From: Lingula anatina
Lineage: Eukaryota > Brachiopoda > Lingulata > Lingulida > Lingulidae
Direction: 5' to 3'
Assembly: GCF_001039355.2 (NCBI RefSeq)
Contig: NW_019776135.1
Coordinates: 665,141-729,140 of the forward strand
DNA: 64,000 bases
Below, piece after piece: positions 12,001-22,740 of the stretch (position 1 is its first letter; every line of letters starts with the position of its first letter). Position numbers and translations under genes: made by a program. The notes under the pieces are model-generated. The model saw only the letters and a program-made list of their open reading frames with translations, was not told the DNA's origin and did no database searches.

Positions 12001-15000
12001 CAGGTTGGTAAACATATTTTTCTAGTATGTAATATAATCATAATGAGATTAATATTCTTTTCTGTCTTGTTGAGGTGTTGGGGATAATAAACTAGTAGAG
12101 AGTATTGAAATTTTCCTTGCAAAATTTTGTAGATATTTATTAGTTTGTGAGTTCAAATGCTGTAACAGAGGCTGTACTAGGTAAATGTGGAAGGTGTCCT
12201 TTGTATACCAATTATATAATGAATGGAGAATAGTAATGGTGAACTCATTTGTAACTAAGGACATTGTTTATTAAAATTTTTGTACAACTTACCATGGGAA
12301 CTAGTACTACTGCTATATTAAAATTGTTATGTGGGTACTATGGTTTGGAGGCCTAAAATTCCTGGTGTAAACTTCTTATAGGAAAATCAGTACACTAGGC
12401 TTACCAATTTTTAGTACACAGTGGTGGATTTAGGGGGAGAGGGGGGATTCTGGGGGTACCTGCCCCCCCCCCCCCCCCTTTGATTTCTGAACAAAAATCA
12501 CACCTATGGTCCCCTCTTGAAATCAGAATTTTGACTAGCTGAATTATAGTTCTAAACTGTACCAAATGGCACTGTTCGCCCTCTAAAATGCCAAAAGTGG
12601 AGGAGGTTGGGGGGGGGGTGGTAGGCTGTGTATCCGCGAACCCCCTTCCCTTCAAATAATCCTGGATCCTCCACCCCAGAGTACAGAGTATTATTGTAAA
12701 CCGTGTTTCTCAACAGAGTTATGATAAAAGCAACATCTGTTTCTTTTTCTGTTAAGGTGTTAGCTGGGGATATCGAGGAGGCCATATGCAGCCATGCAGT
12801 CTACTATTCTATATGGAGGAAATATGGAATCCTACCAGAAAGATACAACTGGCATTTAAAAGTGCCAGAGCTGAATTTTTATCCTCTCAGACCAGAGTTG
12901 GTTGAATCTACGTATCTTTTATATCAGGCAACTAAAAACCCTTTTTACCTCCATGTTGGAAAGGATATATTAGAGAACATTGATAAATATGCAAAAGCAG
13001 AGTGAGTATAAAACTGTTTACTATGACTGTTGTCTATGACTGCATTTTTTCCTGTGAAGTGATTCAGGTTCAAACTGTTGCTATTCATTTAATACATACT
13101 GAACTATCTAAATCAAAGCAGATTTAATTATGATAAAGAATTGATGTAGTGATGGAAACCATAACCTGTTATAATTTAAAAATTGAAATGCCTCATCAGG
13201 GATTAGATTATTCAGGAACATCCCCAATTTCAGAGAATTTTATTCTGACCCAATTTCATTTCTGTCAGAAACAACTCCACTATCTTTGCCAACCAGGTTA
13301 ACCTTCATAACTGGGTGTATCTTTCAGATGTGGCTATGCAACAATTCATGATGTTACAAAGATGGACCTGGAGGACAGAATGGAAAGTTTTTTCCTCAGT
13401 GAAACTTGTAAATATTTATATCTTGTAAGTATTTCAAAAGTGAAGAAGTGTCAATCTTCAGTACATATGTGGATGATCTGTGATAGCTTTGTTGTTTTGT
13501 CAGTAGAGATTAGCATAAGTGTTCATGTAGGGAGAAAAAACAACAAAAACAATGTAGCTCTTAGCCAGTCAAATTTCAGTTTCATATTAGTTTTGCTTTC
13601 TAAAGAATGTAAAATATATTTGTTTTATTGTATCATTAGGCTTTATTGTATTTTCCATAGAGGAATGTTTTTTTTTGTATGGAGAGAGGGATGGGGGTTG
13701 TTTGGGAGGGAAATGTTCTTTGTATATATATTCTCTTGTGTTCAGAGAAGGTATCTGTTTTTACATGCACACTTCAGTATTTTGGATTCAGTTGATGATT
13801 TACAGAAATAACAAAGTTCATTTCAACAAAGTTGAATGCAAAACAATTTTTGTACATCCTTTTCTCAAGGATTTTACACTGTACCCCAATGTCTGTCATG
13901 TTAGTCTTTCCACAAAATAGTGAACATTTGAGTTATGTCAGTTATGTGCGTATTTTATGAATAATATATGCATAGGTCTGCCTTGCCACAGTATTTTCTT
14001 TCATTCTTAATAAGGAAAGAAATCAACAGTGAATAAAAAGTTATAAAACACAAAAATCATGTGTATCACTTGCGTCACTCAAATGTTTGGTGCATTCTGG
14101 AATATCCCATTATCTTTGACTTCAGTCACTGTTAAAATTGACAAAACATTTGTACTCTTTCACACTAAAATGGTTATCCATTGTTCTGGTTGTTTTAATG
14201 TCACTGCTTCTATCAGTTTTGTCTGTCCAGTTGGCAGTTTTGCTGCCTTGTTGACCTACATTTCATTGTTATTTCTAGCGCTCCAAATTTGTCTCAAATT
14301 ATTGAAAACAGCTGCCATAATTTTTATGCTTTATTGTACAAATTATTCATGTTGTCGCTTATGATTGTGATGGTAATTACTCACAATTTTTGAACTACCT
14401 CACTTATTTTTCTCAAAAATTCATTAGGTCTGGTAATAGATATTTATATTTTGTTGTTTTCTTACATCACATATTTTTTGCCTTGTTGACCTGGGGCAGA
14501 GAAACCAAGCTAGTAGATATTATTAACTTCTTTGGGCAGTGAACCCCCAAATTGGAGGCACATTGTGTAGGGAGATGAGTTCTTATATTCTGTCCCTTGT
14601 TATATTTTAAGGCAAAATATGCTCTCATACTGGTATTTACAGAGGGTAACTATTATGTTTGCTTTCTTCATTTCAAATGTGCCTGAGAAAGTTTGGTTTG
14701 GAAGTACCCCCCCCCCCCCTTTCCCCTTTTGACGTTGATCAAAAATTAGATGAAGAAAAATGAAAATGTTGTCTGTGATGTGATAAAACAACCACATACC
14801 ATGAAACCTCTCTTATCTTTAGCAGGAGGTAGAGAGTATTTACCATAACCCTTTCAGTCAACTCTCCCTCATTTGTAAATGTATTGTTTTCTTCCACCTT
14901 CCAGCTTTTTGACAAAGATCACCATTTAAACAAAGAGGCAGCCAGTTATATTTTTACAACAGAGGGACATATATTACCAATAAGCCCCAGGTGGAGAGAG

Positions 15001-15571
15001 AAACCCTGGGAGGAATATTTAGAAAATGACATACAGGATGTGTCATCTGACAGTGAAAAAAGCGTTTTAGATGTGCGGAAAAATAATATGACCAATGTAA
15101 GCATCTAACAGTAAAGCATAAAACTGGTATGGGGATCTTTGTGCTATGATGTTGAGTATTAGTAGGTATTCATAATTTACTTGTTGTGGATTTTATAGCT
15201 GTTTGTAAGGCTCTGGTGTTGTCAAAAATTGAAGGCCACCATTACCTTTTTATTTAAAAATTGTAAAATACACATTTCATCAGATTATGTAATTGTTGAA
15301 AGGATTTTGATATGGTAGTTCTTTTAACTTAAATACGATACTTGTAAATGTTGTAAGGATGTTTTTTTAATAAGACTGCAGCAGTACAAAATTGGTAAGA
15401 AGAGAAGTAAAGAAAAAGCAAGCTGATGAAGATTTTACCAAGTTAAATATTTATTGCTCCACTATTTCTTTCCAGTGTGACAGGATTCCAGATGAGAGGA
15501 GGTATTTCCTACCACTGGAGACCAGATATCTACAACAAGTAGAGGCTAGTATAGGCTTGACTGTAACCTGA
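14..15571 (+). CDS. EDEM1: EDEM1-like ER degradation-enhancing alpha-mannosidase-like protein, 5'-partial, ten exons
   Basis: This is a glycosyl hydrolase family 47 protein that acts in the ER lumen on misfolded N-glycoproteins in ER-associated degradation. Exons: 14-117, 1105-1276, 2646-2829, 3572-3663 (or copy 6937-7028), 4345-4427 (or copy 7664-7746), 11883-12003, 12757-13001, 13328-13424, 14905-15096, 15476-15571 (TGA). All introns are GT-AG; intron 6 ends in AAG. Phases join cleanly if only one exon 4/5 pair is used. Motifs in order: [58 protein letters not shown] and TTEGHI, matching vertebrate EDEM1 more closely than EDEM2 or EDEM3. By analogy with ER mannosidase I, the acidic residues in VFEATIR, LDSFFEY and LRPE are catalytic, and the Thr of TTEGH binds calcium. 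The protein ends 31 residues after the last intron with no KDEL. The signal sequence and first exons lie upstream of the window. Confidence 0.95.
541..566. repeat. (AC)n microsatellite after a C run
   Basis: Thirteen AC units follow a poly-C tract (about 527-538) in EDEM1 intron 1. The rest of this intron (118-1104) is AT-rich with nothing else recognisable. Confidence 0.95.
1409..1609. repeat. 101-bp tandem repeat, two copies
   Basis: A unit of about 101 bp beginning TGGAGTGAGCTCATAG occurs at 1409-1509 and again at 1510-1609 with only a few differences. It lies in EDEM1 intron 2, and the second copy runs directly into the TTAA-flanked inverted-repeat element. Confidence 0.92.
1612..1946. 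mobile_element. MITE-like element with 19-bp perfect terminal inverted repeats and TTAA target duplication
   Basis: AGGGATAATAACTCTTCGT at 1612-1630 is the exact reverse complement of 1928-1946. TTAA flanks both ends (1608-1611 and 1947-1950). The 335-bp element has no coding capacity. A TTAA duplication is typical of piggyBac-type transposases, so a non-autonomous piggyBac-like element is the simplest reading. The terminal bases do not match the classic CCC start, so the superfamily is uncertain. Confidence 0.82.
1951..2645. other. EDEM1 intron 2 remainder, no feature seen
   Basis: This AT-rich intronic DNA leads to the exon 3 acceptor at 2644-2645. I see no repeat or reading frame worth naming. 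Confidence 0.6.
3307..6614. repeat. Segmental duplication, copy A (EDEM1 exons 4-5 plus retrotransposon 3' part)
   Basis: This block is collinear with 6677-9967 at high identity. It holds exon 4 (3572-3663), exon 5 (4345-4427) and the 3' portion of a minus-strand non-LTR element. Copy A has a 44-bp stretch near 3950-3995 absent from copy B. It lacks about 12 bp near 5290 and 16 bp near 5590 that copy B has. Similarity stops at 6614, at a hairpin and just before a single N at 6672. The pattern fits either a real duplication or two haplotypes placed in tandem by the assembler. Confidence 0.92.
5132..6614 (-). pseudogene. Non-LTR retrotransposon fragment, copy A (reverse transcriptase and C-terminus, broken)
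   Basis: Read on the minus strand, this carries a reverse-transcriptase segment ([27 protein letters not shown]; 6258-6515). A further piece lies at 5915-6097, and the C-terminal [20 protein letters not shown] zinc-knuckle-like motif at 5287-5589. Stops and small indels separate the pieces. It is the same insertion as the one at 8453-11741: the preceding genomic sequence TTCAAATGAACCTTTAATAT (5112-5131) is identical. It is cut off at 6614. Confidence 0.9.
6613..6640. repeat. Perfect 13-bp hairpin at the duplication breakpoint
   Basis: ATGTACAGACACA, then GA, then its exact reverse complement. It begins exactly where copy A stops matching copy B, 32 bp before an ambiguous base at 6672. Confidence 0.9.
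6937..7028 (+). CDS. EDEM1: Second copy of EDEM1 exon 4
   Basis: This 92-nt exon copy has CAG before it and GTAAGA after it. It encodes the same [15 protein letters not shown]...EYLLK segment as 3572-3663, including the presumed catalytic Asp of [10 protein letters not shown]. It begins in phase 1 and ends in phase 0. It is interchangeable with the first copy but cannot be added to it without breaking frame. Confidence 0.85.
7664..7746 (+). CDS. EDEM1: Second copy of EDEM1 exon 5
   Basis: This 83-nt exon copy ([20 protein letters not shown]...) has intact CAG and GTAAGG splice signals. The only coding change I see from 4345-4427 is a synonymous TCT/TCC. It ends in phase 2 and joins in frame to exon 6 at 11883. 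Confidence 0.85.
8594..9520 (-). pseudogene. Retrotransposon ORF2 C-terminal region
   Basis: An open frame of 308 codons covers the thumb and C-terminal region of a jockey/CR1-type ORF2 protein. It includes [16 protein letters not shown] and the terminal [15 protein letters not shown] motif with [11 protein letters not shown]. Stops between 9520 and 9611 separate it from the reverse-transcriptase core, so the element is dead. Confidence 0.88.
9611..10070 (-). pseudogene. Retrotransposon ORF2 reverse-transcriptase core fragment
   Basis: Minus-strand reading gives motif [17 protein letters not shown] (about 10000-10070), a stop, then [20 protein letters not shown] and the YADD box in [12 protein letters not shown]. 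These are the palm motifs of a non-LTR reverse transcriptase. The fingers region is missing. Confidence 0.9.
10269..11484 (-). pseudogene. Retrotransposon ORF1 with frameshifts
   Basis: Three overlapping minus-strand frames make up ORF1. The first is a short N-terminus beginning [16 protein letters not shown] (11484 downward). The second is a central 213-codon frame (10730-11371) with a long coiled-coil stretch and an RRM-like segment around [20 protein letters not shown]. The third is a C-terminal frame (10269-10802) with [20 protein letters not shown]. The layout is that of L1-type ORF1 RNA chaperones. An N at 11432 sits at the first frame change, so part of the disruption may be sequencing error. 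Confidence 0.75.
12421..12678. mobile_element. Short repeat with inverted G/C-rich ends, MITE-like
   Basis: GTGGTGGATTTAGG at 12421 is loosely matched in inverse orientation by CCTGGATCCTCCACC near 12660-12675, with C and G homopolymers inside. It sits in the intron before EDEM1 exon 7. The inverted ends are imperfect and no target duplication was found. Confidence 0.45.
13425..14904. other. EDEM1 intron 8, no gene recognised
   Basis: This 1.5 kb intron is AT-rich with a C run at about 14709-14719. Open frames here, such as 13362-13811 and 14059-14364, are low-complexity read-throughs without family resemblance. Confidence 0.6.
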
Positions 15572-17640
15572 CCACTGGGGACTTAGATGAGTTGTGCAGA
15601 AATAATCCCTAGTCAACAGATTCAGCTAGGAGTTACCTACCAGAGCATAAGATCTGCCTTGAAGTTTAAAAATGCCATATTTTATCTAACTTAAACATCT
15701 TTTTTAAATTCAGACTTGTCACAGACACTGCAGTTGTCCACGTCACCCTTATGTCTACAACATTACCTTCAGCAGTGTTTTTATCATGTCATACTCTACA
15801 TATATTATGCATCCTGACTATACCAAAGGTTTCCTTCGAAGTCTGTGTTTTAACATCCAGCATCACCTCGTCGCCGTCATATCATGACACTAAAGACATC
15901 TCCTCACTACAAACATTGTTTATTGCATATATTCCATTTTCATTCCCATTGCAGTACACTATATTTATACTCAGCTCATTAGCACATTCCAGTGTCACAT
16001 CCAACCTGTGTCTCACCTATCACACTGCTGTGTACCAGCTAACCATAACTCCTCAGTTTCATTATGCACTAGTACGATTTCCTTATTCTGTAGAGGAATA
16101 TTACTTATCAGCTTAACTGTTATGGTAAGATTTATGTTAAGCAATACCAGAGCTAAATTGGAAGGTGCAATTTTTATTTTAATATATCATGTAATATATA
16201 CAATGTTGGCTTGCTTACCATGTTACTACCCTCAGATGTAACAGATGGTGTTCTACCAAGCATATTTCTGCTGCCATATGGGCCTCTTCCCACATGACCT
16301 TTTTTGACAAAAAAAATTTGAGCAGACACTCTATATTGAAAGAAAATTCGAGTCTTCTTGTGAGGTCCAGTTGAATTTTTAAATATCTTCAATGGACCCA
16401 ATGTTCTCATTCAGAAGGGCAACAACTGATCTACCCTGGGTCATAGTATGCAAGAATTCTGGGACTTAAAACTTGAGCCAAACTTTCTGTAGAAGTTAAA
16501 CACTGCCTATGGGCTGCCTATAGGTGATATTGCATTAACTTACAGCCTGTGATGATTTATCAGTTCAGTTATAATATATTTGTGTATTGTTGAGTATTTT
16601 CCTTTGTGACTAAGTATAACAGCAAAGCTTAGAGGGATTCCTGTTTGTTAGGGTATTTCAAGGGTTTGTGATGTAATAACATTATTGTTAATTAGGTCAT
16701 TTATCAAAAGACAAATGTATTATCACTGATGTGTTAAAAAGGTTTTCTGTAGAGCATTGTGCTGTGTTTAAGTCTCATTTTGTCTCTGAATTGGACATGG
16801 CTACATCAGTTGCAGTACAAAGTTAACAAATGTACCAGAAGATGAACAAAGTGGATATAATTGGCTATCTGTTCATCTTTAGAAGTAAACATTTAATTGA
16901 TGTTTCAACACCTTCTGAATTTAGTATCATTTTGGCTTAGGCTTTTATTTGTAATTAAGAAGATGCAGAGAAAATTCAGTCACATTTTTTGAGTTATTGA
17001 ATTTGAGAAGTCTAAGCTTTTTTCATAATTTCATGGTGCTTAAACAATAATGAAAGGTTTTTTGTTTTGTTAATATTGAAGTTGATACAAAACTGTGAAC
17101 TATGCAGTGCTATTTTAGTCAGGGAGCACTTATGTCAATATCAATTTTGAATTAGACAGAGCTATATTACACGGTTTTCATGCCTTTATCTTTTACAAAG
17201 ATTAATTCTTTTTGAAGAAAAGTTGTGAGTTCAGATAACCACTCATTTAAAAGCTGTATCACACAATTGGAAGGTTGTTGCTCAATTTGAACTAACTCTT
17301 GCTCTTTTCGACACTTAGTATTTAAGAATTCAAGGGGCTCAGGGATATTATTCAATGATAAAATGCACAAGAAGCATGAATCAGTAGAAACTTAGAATAG
17401 CAATAACATTGCATTTAAGAAGAGAGAGTCAAATGATGTTTTCAACTGACACCAAGTCCAGTTTGTAACCGACTTAGAAAGTTATATTTTTATTGGACAG
17501 GTAGTGACAGTAAAATGACAATGAAACTGGTTAGACACAGTGTCGTTGACTTGTTGGCAGTCAGTATTATATTGAAACATGTTTTACTGTAACCTTATTT
17601 GTTTTAAATCAACAATAAATATATTTTAGTTACATTTGAC
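15572..17640 (+). other. Likely EDEM1 3' untranslated region
   Basis: After the TGA at 15569-15571 comes about 2 kb without recognisable coding sequence. AATAAA at 17614-17619 is a candidate polyadenylation signal. The exact 3' end is inferred. Confidence 0.5.
17614..17619 (+). terminator. Candidate polyadenylation signal, EDEM1
   Basis: AATAAA about 2 kb downstream of the EDEM1 stop codon, within TCAACAATAAATATATT. Position and motif are the only evidence. Confidence 0.4.
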
Positions 17641-18572
17641 TGTGAATTTTTGCTTTGATTTTAATGATGTAAATTATTGGAGTTAGATGTTTATTTAAAG
17701 GCATGTAGCCAGCAATTTTAAAGGGGTTTCTTTTTTTGAAAAAGTGGACCTTTTACCATGAAATCAACATGAACTTACATAAAATTTTATCCAGAAGAGA
17801 CTTTTCCCAGGCAACCTTTTGAACCCCCTGTTCCCCCCCCCCCCCCCTCACTATGGGCCTCATTCATAGGACACGATGGCCCTTTTCGGCTTAAATTTGC
17901 AGATATGAGCTTTTTCTGTGTAAATGCCGAATTCCGCATTTTTAAATTCAATTCCTAAGGCAATCCCCTGACCTCTGGCTGGTAAGGTGTTAGGTCCCAT
18001 GATAAATGTTCAGAGTTTTTTTTTTTTTTTTTTTTTTTACAAAGGCTTATGTCTGAATTTGATCCTTGTGCCCTTCCTACTGCGAATCACCTCGGGTAAA
18101 ATAAAAGATACAGGTTGCCAGTGCTGGCTCAGGGTCACCTATATGGATCTATTATATTATTAGATTGGGCAACTTAGCTGAATGATGATCGCTATAGCAC
18201 TATGGTTGAGGAAGTATACCGTTCACATGGAAAATCTATTTTCTAAAAATCTATTTTCGGTATCTTGTGATCACGGTCTGTGCCCTGGATACCCCGCGGC
18301 GTCATTGCTGGCAGCGCGAGCGAGTTACTTCCAAAGCTGTAATTAATTCTCGGCTGCGCTCGGAGGAGATTCTGATACCTAAAATGCAGCCCGAGTTGGA
18401 AAAGCAGTCGAGTTGGCTTCTTTTTCTGTTGTACATTTCTGTGAAATTTTTATGTCTCGCATATTTTTTATGTGGGACTTAAACTCACACGGGCATGAAG
18501 CCCAGTGGTAATCAAATTTTCTAAATGTCCATGTTATTAATAGAAGTTTATTAAAACGGTGGTAACTAGAAA

Positions 18573-18819
18573 AGCACTCCGAGAGCGCAGACCTCCGCCA
18601 AGGCAGCGATTTTTTATTATTATTGATTATTTATTGATTATTGATCCGGATCACCACCAAAAACTAATCATCTGTTCCTTGGCCCACTTCTGACAGTTCC
18701 TGAAAATTTCATCAAAATCGGTCTATAACTTTTTGAGTTATGTTGATGACGGACAGACAGACAGACAGACAAACAAACAAACAAACGGGAGTGAAAACAA
18801 CCTCCTTGGCGGAGGTAAT
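18573..18819. mobile_element. Widespread short interspersed repeat bounded by ACCTCCGCCAAGG inverted repeats
   Basis: ACCTCCGCCAAGG (18591-18603) is the exact reverse complement of 18804-18816. Inside are GAAAATTTCATCAAAATCGG, a GACA/AACA microsatellite, and outside it GCACTCCGAGAGCGCAG. I know closely similar sequence from fish and other marine animal genomes as a common repeat. It is probably the tail of a retroelement, but the parent family is not certain. Confidence 0.8.
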
Positions 18820-19511
18820 TATACAGTTAATCATTATGAAATATTGACAAAAAACCTACTTCGTGCACTGTCACCACAAACGTTATGACAAAAAGAAAAC
18901 TGTGTTACTTATTACTTTTTTAACTTACAAGAATTATTCTTAGGATTGACATACAGCTCAAATTAGAAAACCAGCATGATTGGATTATCACTTTTTATTG
19001 AGTTAATGCAATTTTTTGTCAAATTTTCATTTTTCCCAATCTGGCATTTTCTAATTGTGTACTTACACTCTCATGGGCCTGAAACCTTATGTTTTTACTT
19101 TCATCGGTGTTACCTGTTGTGCATAATTAAAATTTGATGTTGACTTTGCAGTATAGTGTATTTATGCATCCTATTTTGTGCATTATTATTTTCTACTTTT
19201 TTATAGCTCTGCTGATAGCTTTGATAGCTTTGCTGCCTTGTTTTTATATACATTGAAATTAAAGAAATATAGATAGATTAAAGCAACATAGTTCTGTAAA
19301 ATTATTGCATGTTCACTTTTTGCTGCGCTGCAAATTTCTTCAGACCTACCTACACCGTGTGCCATTAAAATGGCGATGAATGATTTATGAATAGTTTTCA
19401 ACTGATACATATGAAAAGAATACAACAAAGATAAAAAAAAGAAAGAAAACACAAAAAGGTAACCTTTTCTGGAGACCTTTTCCCTACCAGGTAGAGGGGG
19501 GGGGGGGCGTT

Positions 19512-19662
19512 GTGACAGGAATGGAAGTTCGGGGTCCCATATGATATGTACAGGTGAGGGTTAGTTAATTGGAGTATTGGGGTTAGTATATAGGGCGAAT
19601 GTCACCTGATGAAAGTAATGGAGAGCGGACTGCGGTTCCTAGCGGACTTCCATTCCTGTAAC
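19512..19662. mobile_element. Short inverted-repeat element (MITE-like)
   Basis: GTGACAGGAATGGAAGT at 19512-19528 pairs with ACTTCCATTCCTGTAAC at 19646-19662, with one mismatch. The ~150-bp interval carries no gene, and a G run lies just upstream. No target duplication is visible. Confidence 0.5.
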
Positions 19663-20651
19663 ACCTATTATGTAGGATCAGTAATTTATCACAACGCACG
19701 TGTGACCCGCTTAGAACTACGCTTACCCGAATACATAACCTATTTAAACACACTTAAAGCGCCAGTATATGTTGTTTTTAAATTCTTTTTATTTATCTCT
19801 CCGAAACCGTGTTCAAATATACAAGAATGTTACATAATCAATGAGTAGCGTAGCACCTGTGCTTCATAGTGTTTTTATATTAGAAGCACAAATACTATTA
19901 TCGCATTTGCTGTTAACTTAGCTTAAGCCAGGTTAAGAAGAAGTGAATTGAACAGTAAATTGGTAATATTGTGGGAGTAATGTGTGAGTAGAACGACAGC
20001 TGGTGAACACTAAATTGGGTGAAAACTCTAAGAAATATCACATGGTATAATAATTAAAACTGATAGATATTTTCTTTAACTTTATCTTGGTCAGTAAATG
20101 TAAACAGATCGAGACACTGTATGCAGACGTCGGGCATTACTTATCACACAGAGCATATTCCCACACAGGCTGTTGTGGGAAGATCATCTCCAGTTGTTGA
20201 TCCACACTGAGCTTTCCACAATTCATGAGACGGTAGGTACTTACATTTTATGAATTTACTATGTAGCAGACACACTGAAAAATGAAAAACTTAAATGAAC
20301 AATTAGACTGTACTGCGTACGGGAAGGGGGAGTACACTGTAGTGGTTGTGCAGAGTCGAGTAAATGCGGCCATTTGCCGTGTCAGTGCGTTATGTAGATG
20401 CGTATGTATAAAGCGATGTAAACAGCGACTGCTTTTCACGTCAGTCCTAAATCAAAGGTGTACTGCAACTCAGCTGTCAGCCTCTCAAGTCCTTAGCCGA
20501 ATCTTGCTCTCATAAATTTTCTATTCAGGAGTCAACTATTTTTGCACATACATCGACAATCTATTTGCTACAGGCTAAAGCAAATAGTAGGATCGTAATA
20601 CAAGTAGCCATTTTAAGTAGCTTTTCGTTTTATATCCAGTGATTGCAGATA

Positions 20652-22307
20652 ATGGAGAATCCATCCGTCAACAACACCGACTCTCCTAGAATAACGCTGC
20701 ACCGTTCCTTCGACAAAGTAGCAGAGGAATGTCCAGACCAAGACGCATGCGTAATCTATCATTCAGAGGATGCCCGTGAGTCTGTGACTTTCTCTCAGTT
20801 GCGTAAACAATCGGAGCAGTTTGCTGTCATGCTGCTCACCAAGGGACTTCGAAAGGGAGATATCGTCGGTCTTCTGTCTACCAATTCTGTGGATTTTGTC
20901 GTTGCGTTCCTTGGCTTGTCTCGCATAGGGGCCCCTGTGCTGATGCTACGGTATGGAAGCACCGCGGAGGAAGTCTGCAGGTTATTGACAAAACATGACT
21001 GTAAAGGTTTGGTTGGAAGCGTGGACTCAAATCAAGATTCAGAAATAATCTCAAGCATTGAACACCTAATAAAAAAGGATGGAAGAAATGAGCATTTTGT
21101 CATAATAAAGCAGACTCCAGACGAGGACAATGCTTCCAGTCAGGTAGGCTTTTTGAGCAGTGAAACTAAACTGAAACCCGACCTGCACTTTCCGGATGTA
21201 GGCCCTGAAGATACGTGCGCCATATTCCTTACATCTGGTAGTACGGGAGAACCAAAAGCTATGCAGTTTCGCCATCGAGCATTAGTGTCCAGAACGCATC
21301 CATGGGGCGAGTTCCTGTTTTCGGACATTGAGAGAGCTACTTTTTTTAATGACCGCCCGATGGCGTGGACAGGTGGCTTTTATATGATACTTAACATGTG
21401 CATCTTCGGTGCTTGCACAGTTTCAGTGAATTCTAACCTTTCTGTGGCAAGTGGAGAGATAAATTTCGTCGTGGACGTCATGAGGAATGAAAAATGCACA
21501 CACGCACTACTGATGAATTATCTACTCGTTGACCTCATGCATTACGACGGTCAACAACAGCCCTCTTTGCATTTGAAATACGTCATCACGGCTGGACAGA
21601 AAGCCGATCATGGGGCGCTGATGCATGTCTTCACTATTTTTCCGGAGGCCACGCTCGTATACATGTACGGTGCCGGTGAGACGGGAATTGTCTTGTACCA
21701 ATGCCATACCGACACAAGTACGCTAGATGACGATGGTTTTAGTATGCACCAAGGCGTTGACATCAAGCTAATTGACAGCAGTGGTGAAACCGTGGAACCC
21801 GGGGCATCGGGAGAGATTTGCATTCGCTCACCAGCTCTCTTCGAAGGATACCACAATAATTCTGAAGCAACCAGCAAAGCACGGCTTCCAGACAACTGGT
21901 TTCGCTCGGGTGACGTGGGAGTCAAAAGGCAAGATGGAAGAATCGTGTTGCTTGGTCGATCAGATGATATGATAAAGCGAGCAACTGTAAAAGTCTTTCC
22001 CGTCGAAGTCGAGAGAGTCCTTCGTCAACATCCGTGTATTAAAGAAGTGGTCGTGGTTGGGGTTCCGGATCAGCGTCTATTTGAGGATCTCTGTGCATGC
22101 ATCATACCACGTGACCCTAAAGCATTCGACGAAGCCGACTTCCTTATTTGGTGTAAAGCACAATTCTCCGTCGGACCGGATGGTCTCTCTTTGACCCCAA
22201 CTTATGTTCTTGTATTTGATCAATATCCGAAGACTCGCACTGGAAAAACCAGCAGGAAGGACCTCAAAGAGAAGGCTAAAAAGCGAGTGCAAATTGCACA
22301 GGTTTGA
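20652..22307 (+). CDS. Acyl-CoA synthetase family member, ACSF2-like (paralogue 1)
   Basis: This is a single coding exon for 551 residues of an AMP-forming acyl-CoA synthetase, which activates a carboxylic acid to acyl-AMP and then acyl-CoA. Visible motifs: P-loop TSGSTGEPK (about 194-202), YGAGETG (339-345), NWFRSGD, GRSDDMIKR (435-443), and PKTRTGKTSRKDL with the expected catalytic Lys near 532. The ATG at 20652 is chosen over the upstream in-frame TTG because TTGCAG ends at 20648, just before it. That makes a 5'-UTR splice acceptor likely and matches paralogue 2. There is no obvious mitochondrial presequence, unlike vertebrate ACSF2. The substrate cannot be read from sequence. Its C-terminal third and an N-terminal block are almost identical to paralogue 2. 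Confidence 0.92.
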   Translation: MENPSVNNTDSPRITLHRSFDKVAEECPDQDACVIYHSEDARESVTFSQLRKQSEQFAVMLLTKGLRKGDIVGLLSTNSVDFVVAFLGLSRIGAPVLMLRYGSTAEEVCRLLTKHDCKGLVGSVDSNQDSEIISSIEHLIKKDGRNEHFVIIKQTPDEDNASSQVGFLSSETKLKPDLHFPDVGPEDTCAIFLTSGSTGEPKAMQFRHRALVSRTHPWGEFLFSDIERATFFNDRPMAWTGGFYMILNMCIFGACTVSVNSNLSVASGEINFVVDVMRNEKCTHALLMNYLLVDLMHYDGQQQPSLHLKYVITAGQKADHGALMHVFTIFPEATLVYMYGAGETGIVLYQCHTDTSTLDDDGFSMHQGVDIKLIDSSGETVEPGASGEICIRSPALFEGYHNNSEATSKARLPDNWFRSGDVGVKRQDGRIVLLGRSDDMIKRATVKVFPVEVERVLRQHPCIKEVVVVGVPDQRLFEDLCACIIPRDPKAFDEADFLIWCKAQFSVGPDGLSLTPTYVLVFDQYPKTRTGKTSRKDLKEKAKKRVQIAQV

Positions 22308-22734
22308 GTCACTATTGACGCATTAATTAACGCTTTTAGACTTCCTGTAGTAGCCCCAAGTTCCATTGTAGTTTTACAAGGTTGTTTATAGGCATTATCG
22401 ATGAAACCAGAAAAAGAAATTATGTAGATCAGTAGGCAAAAGGCGAACAAGTGTTTTGAAAACGAAAACAATAGATGAATACTCGAGACATGTTCAAAAT
22501 ATTTCTGTAAGGATCATAATTTAGTAAAGTGGTTTAAGTAACTGTAATCCTGAGGCAAATATTTGTTTTCAGTATATTAGGAATCTAATTTTATTTGATT
22601 TATTTCCTGCCACACATAGGCATCTTTGAAACGACCGTAGAAAAAACTCCTGTATAAAACAAAGAAATGTTGTTTATTGAAAATTGTTCGCAATATCATT
22701 TTACTAAATGGATAGAAAGCAAAAACTATATTTG

Positions 22735-22740
22735 AATAAA
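22735..22740 (+). terminator. Candidate polyadenylation signal, synthetase 1
   Basis: AATAAA about 430 bp after the stop codon; motif and position only. Confidence 0.4.

Larger units (their letters stand above)
17641..20641. other. Intergenic spacer between EDEM1 and the first acyl-CoA synthetase
   Basis: Apart from the two repeats listed within it, there are C and T homopolymers (17835-17848, 18018-18038). A possible noncoding exon of the synthetase ends with donor GACGGTAGGT near 20230. No protein-coding gene is supported. Confidence 0.55.

Noticed and set aside
13362-13811. 149-codon plus-strand frame
   Set aside because: Its first part is EDEM1 exon 8; the rest is intron read past the GTAAGT donor, of biased composition.
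19201-19452. Minus-strand NKAAKLS motif resembling the start of retrotransposon ORF1 (also near 14241)
   Set aside because: Only seven or so residues match and nothing else of ORF1 follows; chance cannot be excluded.
21066-22471. Minus-strand frames over synthetase 1
   Set aside because: Antisense shadows of a long, well-supported coding exon.
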